From NCBI GenBank assembly GCA_964632305.1, contig CAZWBR010000017.1:8013-72012 (forward strand): a DNA stretch of 64,000 nucleotides, given 5' to 3'. A program made the position numbers and the translations under genes. The number at the start of each line of letters is the position of its first letter. Within the stretch, counting starts at the first letter, position 1. The notes beneath the pieces were generated by a model. It ran no database searches and was not told the origin of the DNA. It was given only the letters and a program-made list of their open reading frames with translations. This stretch comes from CAZWBR01 sp964632305 (GTDB lineage: Bacteria > Bacteroidota > Bacteroidia > Bacteroidales > Prolixibacteraceae). This document shows, piece by piece, positions 8,358 through 16,259 of this stretch.

Positions 8358-9650
8358 ATGAAAATGAATAAAAAATATCCGGGCTTATTTTCCTTGCTGC
8401 TCTTAATAACCCTTCTCTTTAGCGCCTGCGAAGATAAATATACCGAGGAGTACCTCGAGCTCGAACCCGTCTATATGGGCTATAAAGAATTCCGCGAAGC
8501 GGTAAAGGTCGAACCTTCCCGCGAACTCAAAAAACCGGGAAAGATCTATTTCAAAGACAACTATCTCTTCATCAACGAACAGATGAAAGGGATCCATATC
8601 TACGACAATGCCAATCCGGCCTCTCCCCAATACCTCGGGTTTGTCAATATCCCCGGTAATGTCGATATCGCCATCTACAACAATACCCTCTATGCCGACA
8701 GCTATATCGACCTGGTCGCCATCGATCTCTCCGACATGAACCAGATCAAGGAGATCAGCCGTATCAAGAGTGTCTTCCCATATTCCGTACCTACTTACGA
8801 AGCAGGTTACCGGCAGGGAAAAATCGATGACACCCAGGGCGTGGTGATCGATTGGACTGTAAAAAAAATACGTAAGGAAGTGGAAGATATCAACTATTAT
8901 CCCGTTTACCCGATCTATTTCGCCAACAAATTCACGCAGTTTACCTCTGATGCCTTGACCAACGGGGGACGGGAGGGAAGCAGCACAACCGGCATTGCCG
9001 GCTCGATGGCCCGCTTCGGACTGAACGGATCCAACCTCCTGGCTGTCGATAACAGCACCTATTACAGCTTCGATCTCACCGACGCCCAAAATCCAACCCT
9101 CAAATCAAAATCAGGTATTGGCGGAAATGTCGAAACCATGTTCCTGCTGGGTAATAACATGTTTCTGGGCACGACCACCGGGATGCTGATCTACGATATC
9201 AGCGACGTCACCAAACCCTATTATGTGGCCAACTTCTGGCACGTCACCGGTTGCGACCCTGTAGTGGTCCAAAACAATAAGGCTTATGTGACCATCCGCG
9301 GCGGTAATAACTGCGGCAGCACGGTCAACCGCCTCGACGTGCTCGACGTGACCTACCTCTTCGCTCCGTCCCTGATCCGCTCCTACAACATGGTGAACCC
9401 TTACGGACTGGGAATCGACGATGATGTCCTCTTCGTCTGCGACGGTACCGCCGGACTGAAGGTTTACGACGCTTCCGATCCCTACCTGATCACCGAAAAC
9501 CTGATTGCCAAATTTCCCGACATCCACGCCTACGACGTCATCCCGCTGGGAACATCGCTGCTGATGATCGGCGAAGACGGCTTCTATCAGTACGACTACT
9601 CCGATCTGACCAATATCAAACAGATCAGTTCGATTAAAATTAACGAATAA
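8358..9650 (+). CDS. LVIVD-repeat lipoprotein (predicted beta-propeller)
   Basis: A predicted surface or periplasmic lipoprotein of 430 residues. The signal peptide ends in the lipobox LFSAC. The body is a series of repeats in which a short name-like segment is followed by a D-P/S pair (GIHIYDNANPASPQYLG, LVAIDLSDMNQIKE, LIYDISDVTKPYYVA, LKVYDASDPYLITE), the pattern of LVIVD repeats that form a propeller. No catalytic residues are evident; such proteins are common in Bacteroidota and are of unknown binding function. It follows the barrel gene by 20 bp. Confidence 0.82.
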   Translation: MKMNKKYPGLFSLLLLITLLFSACEDKYTEEYLELEPVYMGYKEFREAVKVEPSRELKKPGKIYFKDNYLFINEQMKGIHIYDNANPASPQYLGFVNIPGNVDIAIYNNTLYADSYIDLVAIDLSDMNQIKEISRIKSVFPYSVPTYEAGYRQGKIDDTQGVVIDWTVKKIRKEVEDINYYPVYPIYFANKFTQFTSDALTNGGREGSSTTGIAGSMARFGLNGSNLLAVDNSTYYSFDLTDAQNPTLKSKSGIGGNVETMFLLGNNMFLGTTTGMLIYDISDVTKPYYVANFWHVTGCDPVVVQNNKAYVTIRGGNNCGSTVNRLDVLDVTYLFAPSLIRSYNMVNPYGLGIDDDVLFVCDGTAGLKVYDASDPYLITENLIAKFPDIHAYDVIPLGTSLLMIGEDGFYQYDYSDLTNIKQISSIKINE

Positions 9651-9728
9651 AGAACTCCCGCTTCCCGCTACCACTTCGGGAACAATACCCCAACAGGTGA
9701 TGGATGCAGGCAATGATCCCTAAATAAT

Positions 9729-9768
9729 AAAAAACCAGGCCGCGGAAATATACATCTGCGGCCTGGCC
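9729..9768 (-). terminator. Rho-independent terminator for the CDGSH gene (possibly bidirectional)
   Basis: CCAGGCCGC (9735-9743) pairs with GCGGCCTGG (9758-9766). On the minus strand the stem is followed by a T-rich run, so it should terminate the minus-strand CDGSH gene; it could also slow the plus-strand LVIVD transcript. Confidence 0.75.
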
Positions 9769-9849
9769 TTCGTTTATGCGCATATCCCACCCTGCCGCAA
9801 AGGAAAAATGCTCCGGCAACAGATGAAAAGTCACCTCAACAAAACAGGA

Positions 9850-10047
9850 TTAGCCCTTGAATCCGATCGTTTTGTGGGTCCCGTCGCAATAAGGCTTGTT
9901 CTTCGATTGGCCGCAACGGCAAAGATAAATCGCCGTCCCCTCACTCTCCTTCTCCCCATACTGTCCCGCTATCTGTACTGCTCCGGTCACTAAAATCGGG
10001 CCATTTTCCGTAAAGGTCAACTTGGGTTTTTCCTCTTTCTTTTCCAT
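9850..10047 (-). CDS. CDGSH iron-sulfur domain protein
   Basis: A small (65-residue) protein that should bind one redox-active 2Fe-2S cluster through three Cys and one His. The motif CRCGQSKNKPYCDGTH is intact near the C-terminus (ligands C-x-C...C-x3-H). I chose the ATG at 10047 because it gives MEKKEEKPKLTF, the normal short lead into the domain; an in-frame ATG at 10107 would add 20 residues without family resemblance. The role is likely redox or iron-sulfur handling in the cytosol; partners are unknown. It stands alone between a terminator and a repeat-rich gap. Confidence 0.88.
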   Translation of the reverse strand: MEKKEEKPKLTFTENGPILVTGAVQIAGQYGEKESEGTAIYLCRCGQSKNKPYCDGTHKTIGFKG

Positions 10048-10195
10048 AGTTTCAGATTTGATTGTTTGATTAAACCAACAACCGACACGGTATAATTGTT
10101 TCATCATTCCGATGCGAAGCGAGGAATCTCTGCATGAATAGTGTTATCCAGACATTGGCGAAAAAGAGGATAAAAAAGGAAATTATAACCGGAAC

Positions 10196-10390
10196 GTTGT
10201 ACCTCCGTGCCGTTAGGCACGAAATATTGGTAGAAGAGATTGTACGAAAATGATTCGCCCGCCCCGGACGGGGCGGAACAAATGTATGAACCATTATTTT
10301 CTACCGATGTTTTGCCCTTACCGGGGCAATGATCCCAATGTTTCTCAAATTTCAAAAGAGTTTCTGTTAGATGGCGCTCTCCAAGATGTG
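10196..10390. repeat. Cluster of three short REP-like hairpins
   Basis: Three GC-rich hairpins occur at near-regular spacing: GTGCC-GTTA-GGCAC (10207-10220), CGCCCCG-GA-CGGGGCG (10260-10275) and TTGCCC/GGGCAA (10312-10329). Between them are AT-rich spacers carrying ATTGGTAGAA and its inverse TTCTACCGAT. The region can be read as a frame on the minus strand but has no protein character. From memory, such elements are frequent in Bacteroidota intergenic DNA; I do not know their function. Confidence 0.6.
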
Positions 10391-10534
10391 TTAACTGATC
10401 TATAGGTAAAGGATTACCGTTTTTCAGGGGGAAAGAAAGTGGCGCAATCCCGAATTCACTCCTTTACCCGGGAGGATTCCATATCTCCCCTTATATCCCG
10501 TTTCTTCAAATCAAAGAGGGACCATCGCCGGACT

Positions 10535-10611
10535 TTCTGTGCTGTTTCTGTGCATCTTCTGTGCTTATCCTGTGCTCTTTTAGTACAGAATAAGCACAGA
10601 AGATGCACAGA
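10535..10611. repeat. 11-bp phased repeat forming a long inverted repeat
   Basis: TTCTGTGC (once TCCTGTGC) starts at 10535, 10546, 10557 and 10568, exactly 11 bp apart, and the complementary GYACAGA starts at 10583, 10594 and 10605, also 11 bp apart. Segments 10547-10573 and 10585-10611 pair over 27 bp with a single mismatch and an 11-nt loop. Confidence 0.9.
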
Positions 10612-10690
10612 ACCAGACCGGAAGATCCGGCCCTGGTCCGGGATTGAAAAATTTAATACCTATCCAACAAATTATCTAAACGAAGCTAAA

Positions 10691-10886
10691 CAAGTCATTT
10701 ATTGCTATTTATTGTCATTCGTGGTCATTAATAGTTATTGAGTGGATAAAATAATCAAGGACGATCACTGACGATTAATGGCGACCAATGACGATCAGTG
10801 ACTACCATTGACTACCGATGACAATCAGTGACTACAAATAAAAACCGCTGACGATCAATGACCACAAATGACATTCCCTGACAGAA
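10691..10886. repeat. 10-bp phased tandem array with inverted left arm
   Basis: From about 10761 to 10882 the sequence is built of 10-bp steps of the form ACnAnCAnTG, so that TGAC recurs every 10 bases with few exceptions (about 12 units). To its left, 10691-10740 holds five 10-bp steps carrying GTCATT or a variant, which is the inverse complement of AATGAC. The two arms could pair imperfectly. The region has no coding potential. Confidence 0.9.
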
Positions 10887-10942
10887 AGACAACATAGTTA
10901 GGAAAGCAAAAGGATATTCGAGAAATAATTTTATGGGTAATG

Positions 10943-11845
10943 CTAAAGTTGTGTAGCAATGCTTACGGGCAGGTAATTTTCCTCCGATTGACAGACCTCC
11001 GCGGCAAAACGGGTGGCTGTCCCGAGCGCCGACTGCCACTGTTCCGGGGTTAATTTCCCGATCGATAAACCCTGTCCGAATAAACGGCAGAGTGAGCAGA
11101 TCATCCCGGCCGAGAAATTATCGCCCGCGCCGACAGTACTGACCACCTTCACGGGTAGCGCCGGCAGGGTCAGGTGAAGGCCGGGAGCCAGAAATTCAGC
11201 GCCATCGCCCCCTTTGGTCAAAGCCAGGAAGGAAGCCCCGGCCCCGACAATCTCCCGGTAGACCAACCTTGCATCGGCAGTTCCGAAGAGCTGAAGGAAA
11301 TCCTCGACCGACCCTTTCACGATGGTTGCTAATCCGATGTTTTGCAGAATCATCGCCTTCAGGGCAGGATTACGCGCTACATCCTGACGGATATTGGGGT
11401 CGTACAGGATGGTGGAGCCGCACTCCCTGGCTTTTCGCAGAAAAGTAAGCAGCTCCTCCCTTCCCTGTTCGCGAAGGGCGAAAGAGGATCCGAAAAGGAT
11501 GATATCGGCAGACTGGGGTTCGGGGTAGAGCGGTACAACGTTCTTTGAAGCCGGATAGATCGAATACGAAGCCTCTTCCTTTTCATTGAAAAAGGCGAGG
11601 GCGATCCGGGAATTACCCCCGAAACGACGGATATAATCCGTGTTGACCCCATTCCTCAACAAAAAACCGACCGAAAGATTCCCGACAGGATCCTCTCCGG
11701 CCGAAGAGACCAGCATTATCGGCAACCCGCAACGGCCAAGGGTAACGGCGCTGTTGAGCTGGCTTCCGCCGACCGCCGATCCCACCGGTTTTCCCTCCCG
11801 GAAAAAAATGTCGTAGGTGGTCTCCCCCACCGCGATGATTTTCAT
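10943..11845 (-). CDS. PfkB-family carbohydrate kinase (fructokinase-like)
   Basis: A cytosolic ATP-dependent sugar kinase of the ribokinase/PfkB family, 300 residues. The N-terminus has the substrate-side GGSQLNSAVTLGRCG segment (residues 26-40) and the C-terminal signature VGAGDNFSAG at 238-247, with Asp242 as the expected catalytic base. The substrate is most likely fructose or a related sugar, judged from general resemblance only. The gene lies 9 bp downstream of glgB on the same strand, so it probably serves storage-carbohydrate or sugar metabolism in one operon with it. Confidence 0.88.
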   Translation of the reverse strand: MKIIAVGETTYDIFFREGKPVGSAVGGSQLNSAVTLGRCGLPIMLVSSAGEDPVGNLSVGFLLRNGVNTDYIRRFGGNSRIALAFFNEKEEASYSIYPASKNVVPLYPEPQSADIILFGSSFALREQGREELLTFLRKARECGSTILYDPNIRQDVARNPALKAMILQNIGLATIVKGSVEDFLQLFGTADARLVYREIVGAGASFLALTKGGDGAEFLAPGLHLTLPALPVKVVSTVGAGDNFSAGMICSLCRLFGQGLSIGKLTPEQWQSALGTATRFAAEVCQSEENYLPVSIATQL

Positions 11846-11854
11846 ACCCGACAG

Positions 11855-13864
11855 TTAACGAACGCGGGTATAAGACTGTTTCTTCAGCACGATGGCGGTC
11901 CGGGCGGGCAGGTAGAGCTTCAGATGGTGAGGCGAACTCAGTCCGGCATCGGGAAGTGAATAATAGAGGATACGATCGTCGATACGGTTGAAACCGCCAA
12001 AAGCATGGGCATCGGTTTGCAGGACAATCTTGAATTTCGAAGGCTCCACCGGGATGCCATACCCCTCGAAGGAGCGGGTCGGATTGAAATTGAAGACAAA
12101 CAGAAGCTCCTTCCGCATATAGGCCAGCACCTGATCGGCCTGGTTATCGTAAACCCGCCATACTTCGGGCGCTTCGAGCAACCGTTCATTCCTGATCAGG
12201 TGGATCATATCGCGATCGAAATCGAGCAGCCAGTGAAACCGAAGCTCGGGATTCCCGGCGATGCTCCAGATCCTTCGGGCATGGTTGTACGACCAGCCGT
12301 TTCCTTCGCGGGGGAAGTCGATCCATTCGGGATGGCCAAACTCGTTGCCCATGAAGTTCAGGTAAGCACCTCCCGCACAGCTGGCCGTGATCAGACGGAT
12401 CATCTTATGCAAGGCTATTCCGCGGTCAACGATCATATTGGGCTGATCTTTCCTCATGCTGTAATACATTTCCTTATCGATCAGCCTGAAGACAATGGTC
12501 TTATCGCCCACCAGCGCCTGGTCGTGGCTCTCGGCATAGCTGACCACCTTTTCTTCCAAACGGTGAGACGTGAGCTCATAAAAGAGATGGCCGACATTCC
12601 ATTGATGATCGCCCTGTTCCTTGATCATCTTGATCCAAAGGTCGGGGACGCCCATCGACATGCGGTAATCGAAGCCCAGTCCGCCATCGCTGATCGGGGC
12701 CGCAAGTCCGGGAAGCCCGCTCATGTCCTCGGCGATGCACAGACAGTGCGGGTTGATCTCATGAGCCAGCCGGTTGGCCAGCCGGAAATAGACCACTGCC
12801 TCGTCATCGAGATTAGGGGTGAAATAATCGGCATAACAAGTGAACGCTTTACCCAGGCCGTGATCGAAATAAAGCATACTGGTGACCCCGTCGAAACGGA
12901 AACCATCGAAACGGAACTCGGTAAGCCAGTATTTTATATTGGAGAGTAAGAAGTGTAATACTTCGTTTTTGTTGTAATTGAAGCAGTAGGAGTCCCAGGC
13001 GGGATGCTCGCCCCTTGAACCCTCATGAAAAAACTGATAGCGGGTACCGTCGTAGCATCCAAGTCCTTCGACCACATTTTTTACCGCATGGGAATGAACC
13101 AAATCCATGATGACCGAGATACCCATTCCATGGGCTTCATCGATCAGATGTTTCAGCTCCTCCGGGGTCCCGAAACGTGAGGAGGGGGCAAAGAAACTGG
13201 AGACGTGATAACCGAAACTGCCATAGTAAGGATGCTCGGGGATGGCCATCAACTGAAGGGTGTTGTAACCGGCCTCTTTAACGTGCGGCAGGACGGTGGT
13301 CCTGAATTCCTCATAGGTATGAACGCGTGGTTCCTCGCCGCCCATCCCGACATGAGCCTCATAGATCAGGGGGGCCTCACCGGTACGGTGAAATTGGTTT
13401 TTCCACGTATAAGTGTTTTCCGGATACCAGACCTGAGCATTAAAGATCAGGGTATTGGGATCCTGAACTACCCTTCGGGCCCAGGCCGGGATCCTTTTCC
13501 CTTCTCCCCCGTCCCAATAGACATAGAGGGCGTATAAATCGCCATGCGACAGGGCATCACACCCAAGCGAAAGTTCCCAATTACCATTGTCAATGGGTTT
13601 AAGCTCGAAGTCAGGACAGGGTTGCCATTGATTGAACGGTCCGATCAGAAATATCCGGGTGGCGTTGGGGGCCCACTCCCGCAGGACCCATCCGTCGGGG
13701 GTCCGGAACAGTCCAAAATAATCGTGTCCCGAGGCAAAGTCGGATATGGACTTGTCATGGAGCAAAGCCCTCTCTTTTGCGGAGGTTTTTTCAGCCCATC
13801 GCACGAAATCGGGCAGATAGGGTTTCAGATAAGGATCGTTTTGGACAATTACCGGTTCTTTCAT
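11855..13864 (-). CDS. glgB: 1,4-alpha-glucan branching enzyme
   Basis: Introduces alpha-1,6 branches into glycogen in the cytoplasm. The 669-residue protein has an N-terminal CBM48-like domain (WVLREWAPNATRIFLIG, about residues 59-75), the GH13 barrel, and a C-terminal beta domain. Expected catalytic residues are present: nucleophile Asp325 (GFRFDGV), acid/base Glu379 (CIAEDMSG) and the transition-state stabilising Asp448 (ESHDQA). The layout resembles the eukaryote-like GH13 branch-enzyme type found in Bacteroidota rather than the E. coli type. A PfkB kinase follows after 9 bp. A short GT5-type synthase gene lies about 25 kb away in the window. Confidence 0.93.
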   Translation of the reverse strand: MKEPVIVQNDPYLKPYLPDFVRWAEKTSAKERALLHDKSISDFASGHDYFGLFRTPDGWVLREWAPNATRIFLIGPFNQWQPCPDFELKPIDNGNWELSLGCDALSHGDLYALYVYWDGGEGKRIPAWARRVVQDPNTLIFNAQVWYPENTYTWKNQFHRTGEAPLIYEAHVGMGGEEPRVHTYEEFRTTVLPHVKEAGYNTLQLMAIPEHPYYGSFGYHVSSFFAPSSRFGTPEELKHLIDEAHGMGISVIMDLVHSHAVKNVVEGLGCYDGTRYQFFHEGSRGEHPAWDSYCFNYNKNEVLHFLLSNIKYWLTEFRFDGFRFDGVTSMLYFDHGLGKAFTCYADYFTPNLDDEAVVYFRLANRLAHEINPHCLCIAEDMSGLPGLAAPISDGGLGFDYRMSMGVPDLWIKMIKEQGDHQWNVGHLFYELTSHRLEEKVVSYAESHDQALVGDKTIVFRLIDKEMYYSMRKDQPNMIVDRGIALHKMIRLITASCAGGAYLNFMGNEFGHPEWIDFPREGNGWSYNHARRIWSIAGNPELRFHWLLDFDRDMIHLIRNERLLEAPEVWRVYDNQADQVLAYMRKELLFVFNFNPTRSFEGYGIPVEPSKFKIVLQTDAHAFGGFNRIDDRILYYSLPDAGLSSPHHLKLYLPARTAIVLKKQSYTRVR

Positions 13865-14026
13865 AGTGGGTCAATTACTTTCCATAAAAGTAAAACTTTA
13901 ATGGAATACCTGACAACGGAACAGGCAGAAGTTTTTTTCTTATTTGACTATGAAAACCGGGTTCAGGCAGAGTGACCACCCGCAAAGAACAAGGGCGAAA
14001 ACAATGATACAAGATAAAGAAGGAAC

Positions 14027-14059
14027 AACTTTTCCAAAGTTTGGAACTTTGGAAAAGTT
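14027..14059. repeat. Perfect 15-bp inverted repeat downstream of kdsB
   Basis: AACTTTTCCAAAGTT (14027-14041) is followed after three bases by its exact complement AACTTTGGAAAAGTT (14045-14059). It lies 23 bases beyond the kdsB stop and could act as a terminator for it, though the following minus-strand sequence is only moderately T-rich. It may instead be a dispersed palindrome. Confidence 0.75.
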
Positions 14060-14081
14060 GAGACCCCGGGTAGGATCAAAT

Positions 14082-14846
14082 CTATTCGAAAAATTTATCC
14101 ACTCCTTCGGCCACGATTCTCTGCAGATCTTCGGGGGTATCGATCCCGATGCCTTCGTGATCGGTAACACGGGTATTAATCTTAAAACCATTTTCCAGCC
14201 AGCGTAACTGTTCGAGCGACTCGGCTTTCTCGAGCCTGCCTTCGGGTAACTGAGCCAGTCTTTGCAGGATATCGGTGCGGTAAGCGTAGAGCCCGACGTG
14301 ATTGTAATAGGTGGCCAGTGAAAGCCATTCGGAAGGATCGTGTTTGGCTCCGTAAGGGATGGGGGCACGGCTGAAATAGATCGCGTTGGCCTCGTTGTCG
14401 AGCACAACCTTGGCATTGGCGGGATTCATCACCTCTTCGAGGCTCTTGATGGGTTGGATCAGCGTGGCGATCTCGGTCTCCGCGTTTTCCTCGAAGCAGC
14501 TCATCGCCAAGCGGATCTGCTCGGGTTGAATAAACGGTTCATCGCCCTGAACATTGATCACCACATCGAACGATCGTCCGGTTTGGGCCGAGATATTACG
14601 GACCGCTTCGGCGCAACGGTCGGTCCCGCTACGATGGTCGGTCGAGGTCATCACGACCTTTCCGCCAAAAGACTCAACGGCATCGACGATACGCTGATCG
14701 TCGGTGGCCACCCAGACATTCTCAGTCGCTTTGGCCGCCTGTTCGCAAACGCGCTGAATCATTGGTTTTCCGCAGATATCGGCCAGCGGTTTCCCGGGGA
14801 AACGGGTCGATCCGAAGCGGGCGGGTATAATTACAACAAACTCCAT
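14082..14846 (-). CDS. kdsB: 3-deoxy-manno-octulosonate cytidylyltransferase
   Basis: Activates Kdo with CTP to CMP-Kdo for lipid A-core assembly, in the cytosol. The 254-residue protein opens with VVIIPARFGSTRFPGKPL, the nucleotide-binding signature of the family, and has VINVQGDEPFI near residue 97 and the conserved YYNHVGLYAYR segment near residue 185. Length is normal. It stands alone with its own promoter (14865-14895). Confidence 0.96.
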   Translation of the reverse strand: MEFVVIIPARFGSTRFPGKPLADICGKPMIQRVCEQAAKATENVWVATDDQRIVDAVESFGGKVVMTSTDHRSGTDRCAEAVRNISAQTGRSFDVVINVQGDEPFIQPEQIRLAMSCFEENAETEIATLIQPIKSLEEVMNPANAKVVLDNEANAIYFSRAPIPYGAKHDPSEWLSLATYYNHVGLYAYRTDILQRLAQLPEGRLEKAESLEQLRWLENGFKINTRVTDHEGIGIDTPEDLQRIVAEGVDKFFE

Positions 14847-14864
14847 TTTCTAATCTGTTTTCGA

Positions 14865-14895
14865 CAAAAGTAATCGTTTGAAACCATCTGGCAAA
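14865..14895 (-). promoter_or_regulatory. Promoter of kdsB
   Basis: On the minus strand TTTG (complement of 14892-14895) is followed after 19 bp by TACTTTTG (complement of 14865-14872), a full match to the Bacteroidota TTTG / TAnnTTTG promoter, 18 bases before the kdsB start codon. Confidence 0.65.
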
Positions 14896-14910
14896 ACGGG
14901 GAGAAGAGGA

Positions 14911-15025
14911 AAGACGTTAGATAGACATTAGACAACAGATGTTAGATAAAAGACATTAGATGAAAGACGTTAGACAACAGACTATAGATAACAGATAATA
15001 GATAACAGATAATAGATAAAAGACC
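14911..15025. repeat. 14-bp tandem array
   Basis: Six consecutive 14-bp units occupy 14934-15017 (for example AACAGATGTTAGAT, AAAAGACATTAGAT, AACAGATAATAGAT), with partial units on both sides. The consensus is roughly AAMAGAYNWTAGAT. The last two full units are identical. There is no coding frame across it. The rest of the 370-base gap (15026-15162) holds nothing clear apart from the mazE promoter. Confidence 0.9.
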
Positions 15026-15162
15026 TTTATTGGTTACAAAATGAGAAATCCAGACTCCCCGCTTGGGAAACTGCTCGGAGGAGGATTCCTCGTTGGCGGC
15101 TACGCGGGACCGCCCCTACGACAGAACCGGCTTAATTTTTTAAACCTAATCAGCTTTTCTTA

Positions 15163-15194
15163 TTTGCAAATCACACCAAATTGTAATAACTTTG
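15163..15194 (+). promoter_or_regulatory. Promoter of the mazEF-like pair
   Basis: TTTG (15163-15166) and TAACTTTG (15187-15194) are separated by 20 bp, a full Bacteroidota-type promoter, 22 bases before the antitoxin ATG at 15217. Confidence 0.65.
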
Positions 15195-15216
15195 TATATA
15201 CTTATAGGGGATAATT

Positions 15217-15462
15217 ATGGAGATATCAGTAATAAAAATAGGCAATTCGAAAGGCATCAGGCTGAGCAAGACGCTGATTGATAAATACAAGATCAAAGAC
15301 ACCGTGGAGTTGATCCTCGAAGAGGAATGCATCATCCTTAAACCGAAAGTCGAACCGCGAAAGGGGTGGGACGATGCATTTCAGAAAATGCATGAACTTG
15401 GAGAGGACAAACCTATGATGCCGGATATCCTGGAAGATGAAAATTTCGAAGAATGGAGTTAG
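15217..15462 (+). CDS. AbrB/MazE-type antitoxin
   Basis: An 81-residue DNA-binding antitoxin expected to neutralise the toxin encoded just downstream and to repress its own promoter. Residues 1-45 form the swapped-hairpin AbrB/MazE fold (ISVIKIGNSKGIRLSKTLID, then VELILEEECIILKP); the acidic C-terminal tail (MPDILEDENFEEW) is the expected toxin-binding part. The gene overlaps the toxin gene by 10 bp, which is typical of translational coupling in such pairs. Confidence 0.88.
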   Translation: MEISVIKIGNSKGIRLSKTLIDKYKIKDTVELILEEECIILKPKVEPRKGWDDAFQKMHELGEDKPMMPDILEDENFEEWS

Positions 15463-15776
15463 CTCAGTATCATATCGTTTTAGTCAATCTTGATCCTACT
15501 GTTGGCAGTGAGATAAAGAAGACGCGACCTTGTGTGATTATCTCGCCGAACGAGATGAACCGGCATTTAGCCACGGTAGTGATCGCTCCGATGACCAGTC
15601 AATCAAAGCGATACCCCACAAGGGCAGAGGTGAGGCACAATCAAAAGAAAGGGTGGATCGTTCTTGATCAGATCCGTACGATCGACAAACAACGGATTGT
15701 CAAAGTCTATGAACGATTGACCGATCGGGAGATCGAACGGGTGAAAGCGATTATCAGGGAGACCTTCGTCGAGTGA
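15453..15776 (+). CDS. MazF/PemK-family mRNA interferase toxin
   Basis: A 107-residue sequence-specific endoribonuclease toxin. The opening HIVLVNLDPTVGSEIKKTRPCVIIS contains the conserved GSEixKxRPxvIis segment, followed by ATVVIAPMTSQ and the late GWIVLDQIRTIDKQRIV segment with the usual catalytic-fold residues. It looks complete and intact. It overlaps the antitoxin by 10 bp and should share its promoter at 15163-15194. Confidence 0.92.
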   Translation: MELAQYHIVLVNLDPTVGSEIKKTRPCVIISPNEMNRHLATVVIAPMTSQSKRYPTRAEVRHNQKKGWIVLDQIRTIDKQRIVKVYERLTDREIERVKAIIRETFVE

Positions 15777-15871
15777 GGCCCCGGGAACAATGGACAGAGC
15801 AGTTGATAAACAACTAATTTCTTCGTAATTTTGGATCAGAATTGATCAGCAATTCTATTAAATAATTCATA

Positions 15872-16099
15872 ATGAAAGCTTCCGATTTTGAAATAAATCC
15901 TTCCCTTTCTTTCAGCCAACTAGTTGAGTTAATCAGACAGTTGCCCTACCCGGAAAAGCTAAAGTTATCCGAGTTATTGAAAAAAGAGACCGGAAAACCG
16001 GAAGAAGAGGATAAGGTAGAGACCCACCTGATTAGTGAAAAAATATTAGCCAGAGATTGGCTGTCGCCCGAGGAGGATGAGGCATGGAAAGATTTGTAA
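15872..16099 (+). CDS. Small antitoxin-like protein without an intact toxin
   Basis: A 75-residue protein. The N-terminal half is an amphipathic helix region (LSFSQLVELIRQLPYPEKLKLSELL), and the C-terminus is the acidic motif ARDWLSPEEDEAWKDL, which I recognise from small type II antitoxins of the DUF2281-like group that pair with PIN or MazF/PemK toxins. No full toxin gene follows: only a 14-codon open frame overlaps its 3' end (see 16084-16128). It lies 95 bp downstream of the mazF-like gene. Family assignment is by resemblance and moderate in certainty. Confidence 0.6.
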   Translation: MKASDFEINPSLSFSQLVELIRQLPYPEKLKLSELLKKETGKPEEEDKVETHLISEKILARDWLSPEEDEAWKDL

Positions 16100-16128
16100 A
16101 AGAAGGAACGGTATATTTTGTCGGATAA
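16084..16128 (+). pseudogene. Possible remnant of a toxin gene start
   Basis: An ATG at 16084 overlaps the antitoxin-like gene out of frame and opens MERFVKEGTVYFVG before a stop. MERFVKxGxVvxV resembles the first residues of MazF/PemK-type toxins, and the overlap is where a toxin gene would start. Everything after 14 codons is missing. The resemblance is short, so this is a suggestion. Confidence 0.3.
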
Positions 16129-16180
16129 AAAAACTAAAGTCTTGATACCTGATACTTGTGACTTGATACAGACATACATA

Positions 16181-16259
16181 GCAATAGCCGGGGTGCGACT
16201 TTGCACCTGTCTTTACTGTTTAGCCTGAAGCCCGATCGCGCCCCGGCTTACTGCTATTG
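16181..16259. repeat. Imperfect long inverted repeat at the end of the DUF6599 gene
   Basis: GCAATAGCCGGGGTGCG (16181-16197) pairs with CGCGCCCCGGC (16237-16247) and GCTATTG (16253-16259) with small bulges; the interior holds a further GTGC/GCAC hairpin (16193-16206). It starts at the stop codon of the minus-strand gene and may work as its terminator, but no clear T-run follows. Confidence 0.5.

Noticed and set aside
10104..10355. 83-codon frame on the minus strand in the repeat-rich gap
   Set aside because: It is formed by the REP-like hairpins and AT-rich spacers and has no protein-like composition or promoter.
10691..10886. CRISPR array
   Set aside because: The repeats are 10 bp without unique spacers of 30-40 bp, and there are no cas genes in the window.
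12005..12949. Long open frame of 314 codons on the plus strand opposite glgB
   Set aside because: It lies entirely antisense to a branching enzyme with all catalytic residues; its translation has no family character. It is a shadow of C-rich codon use.
13940..14416. 158-codon minus-strand frame overlapping kdsB
   Set aside because: It is out of frame with kdsB, whose family match is unambiguous, and runs through the inverted repeat at 14027-14059.
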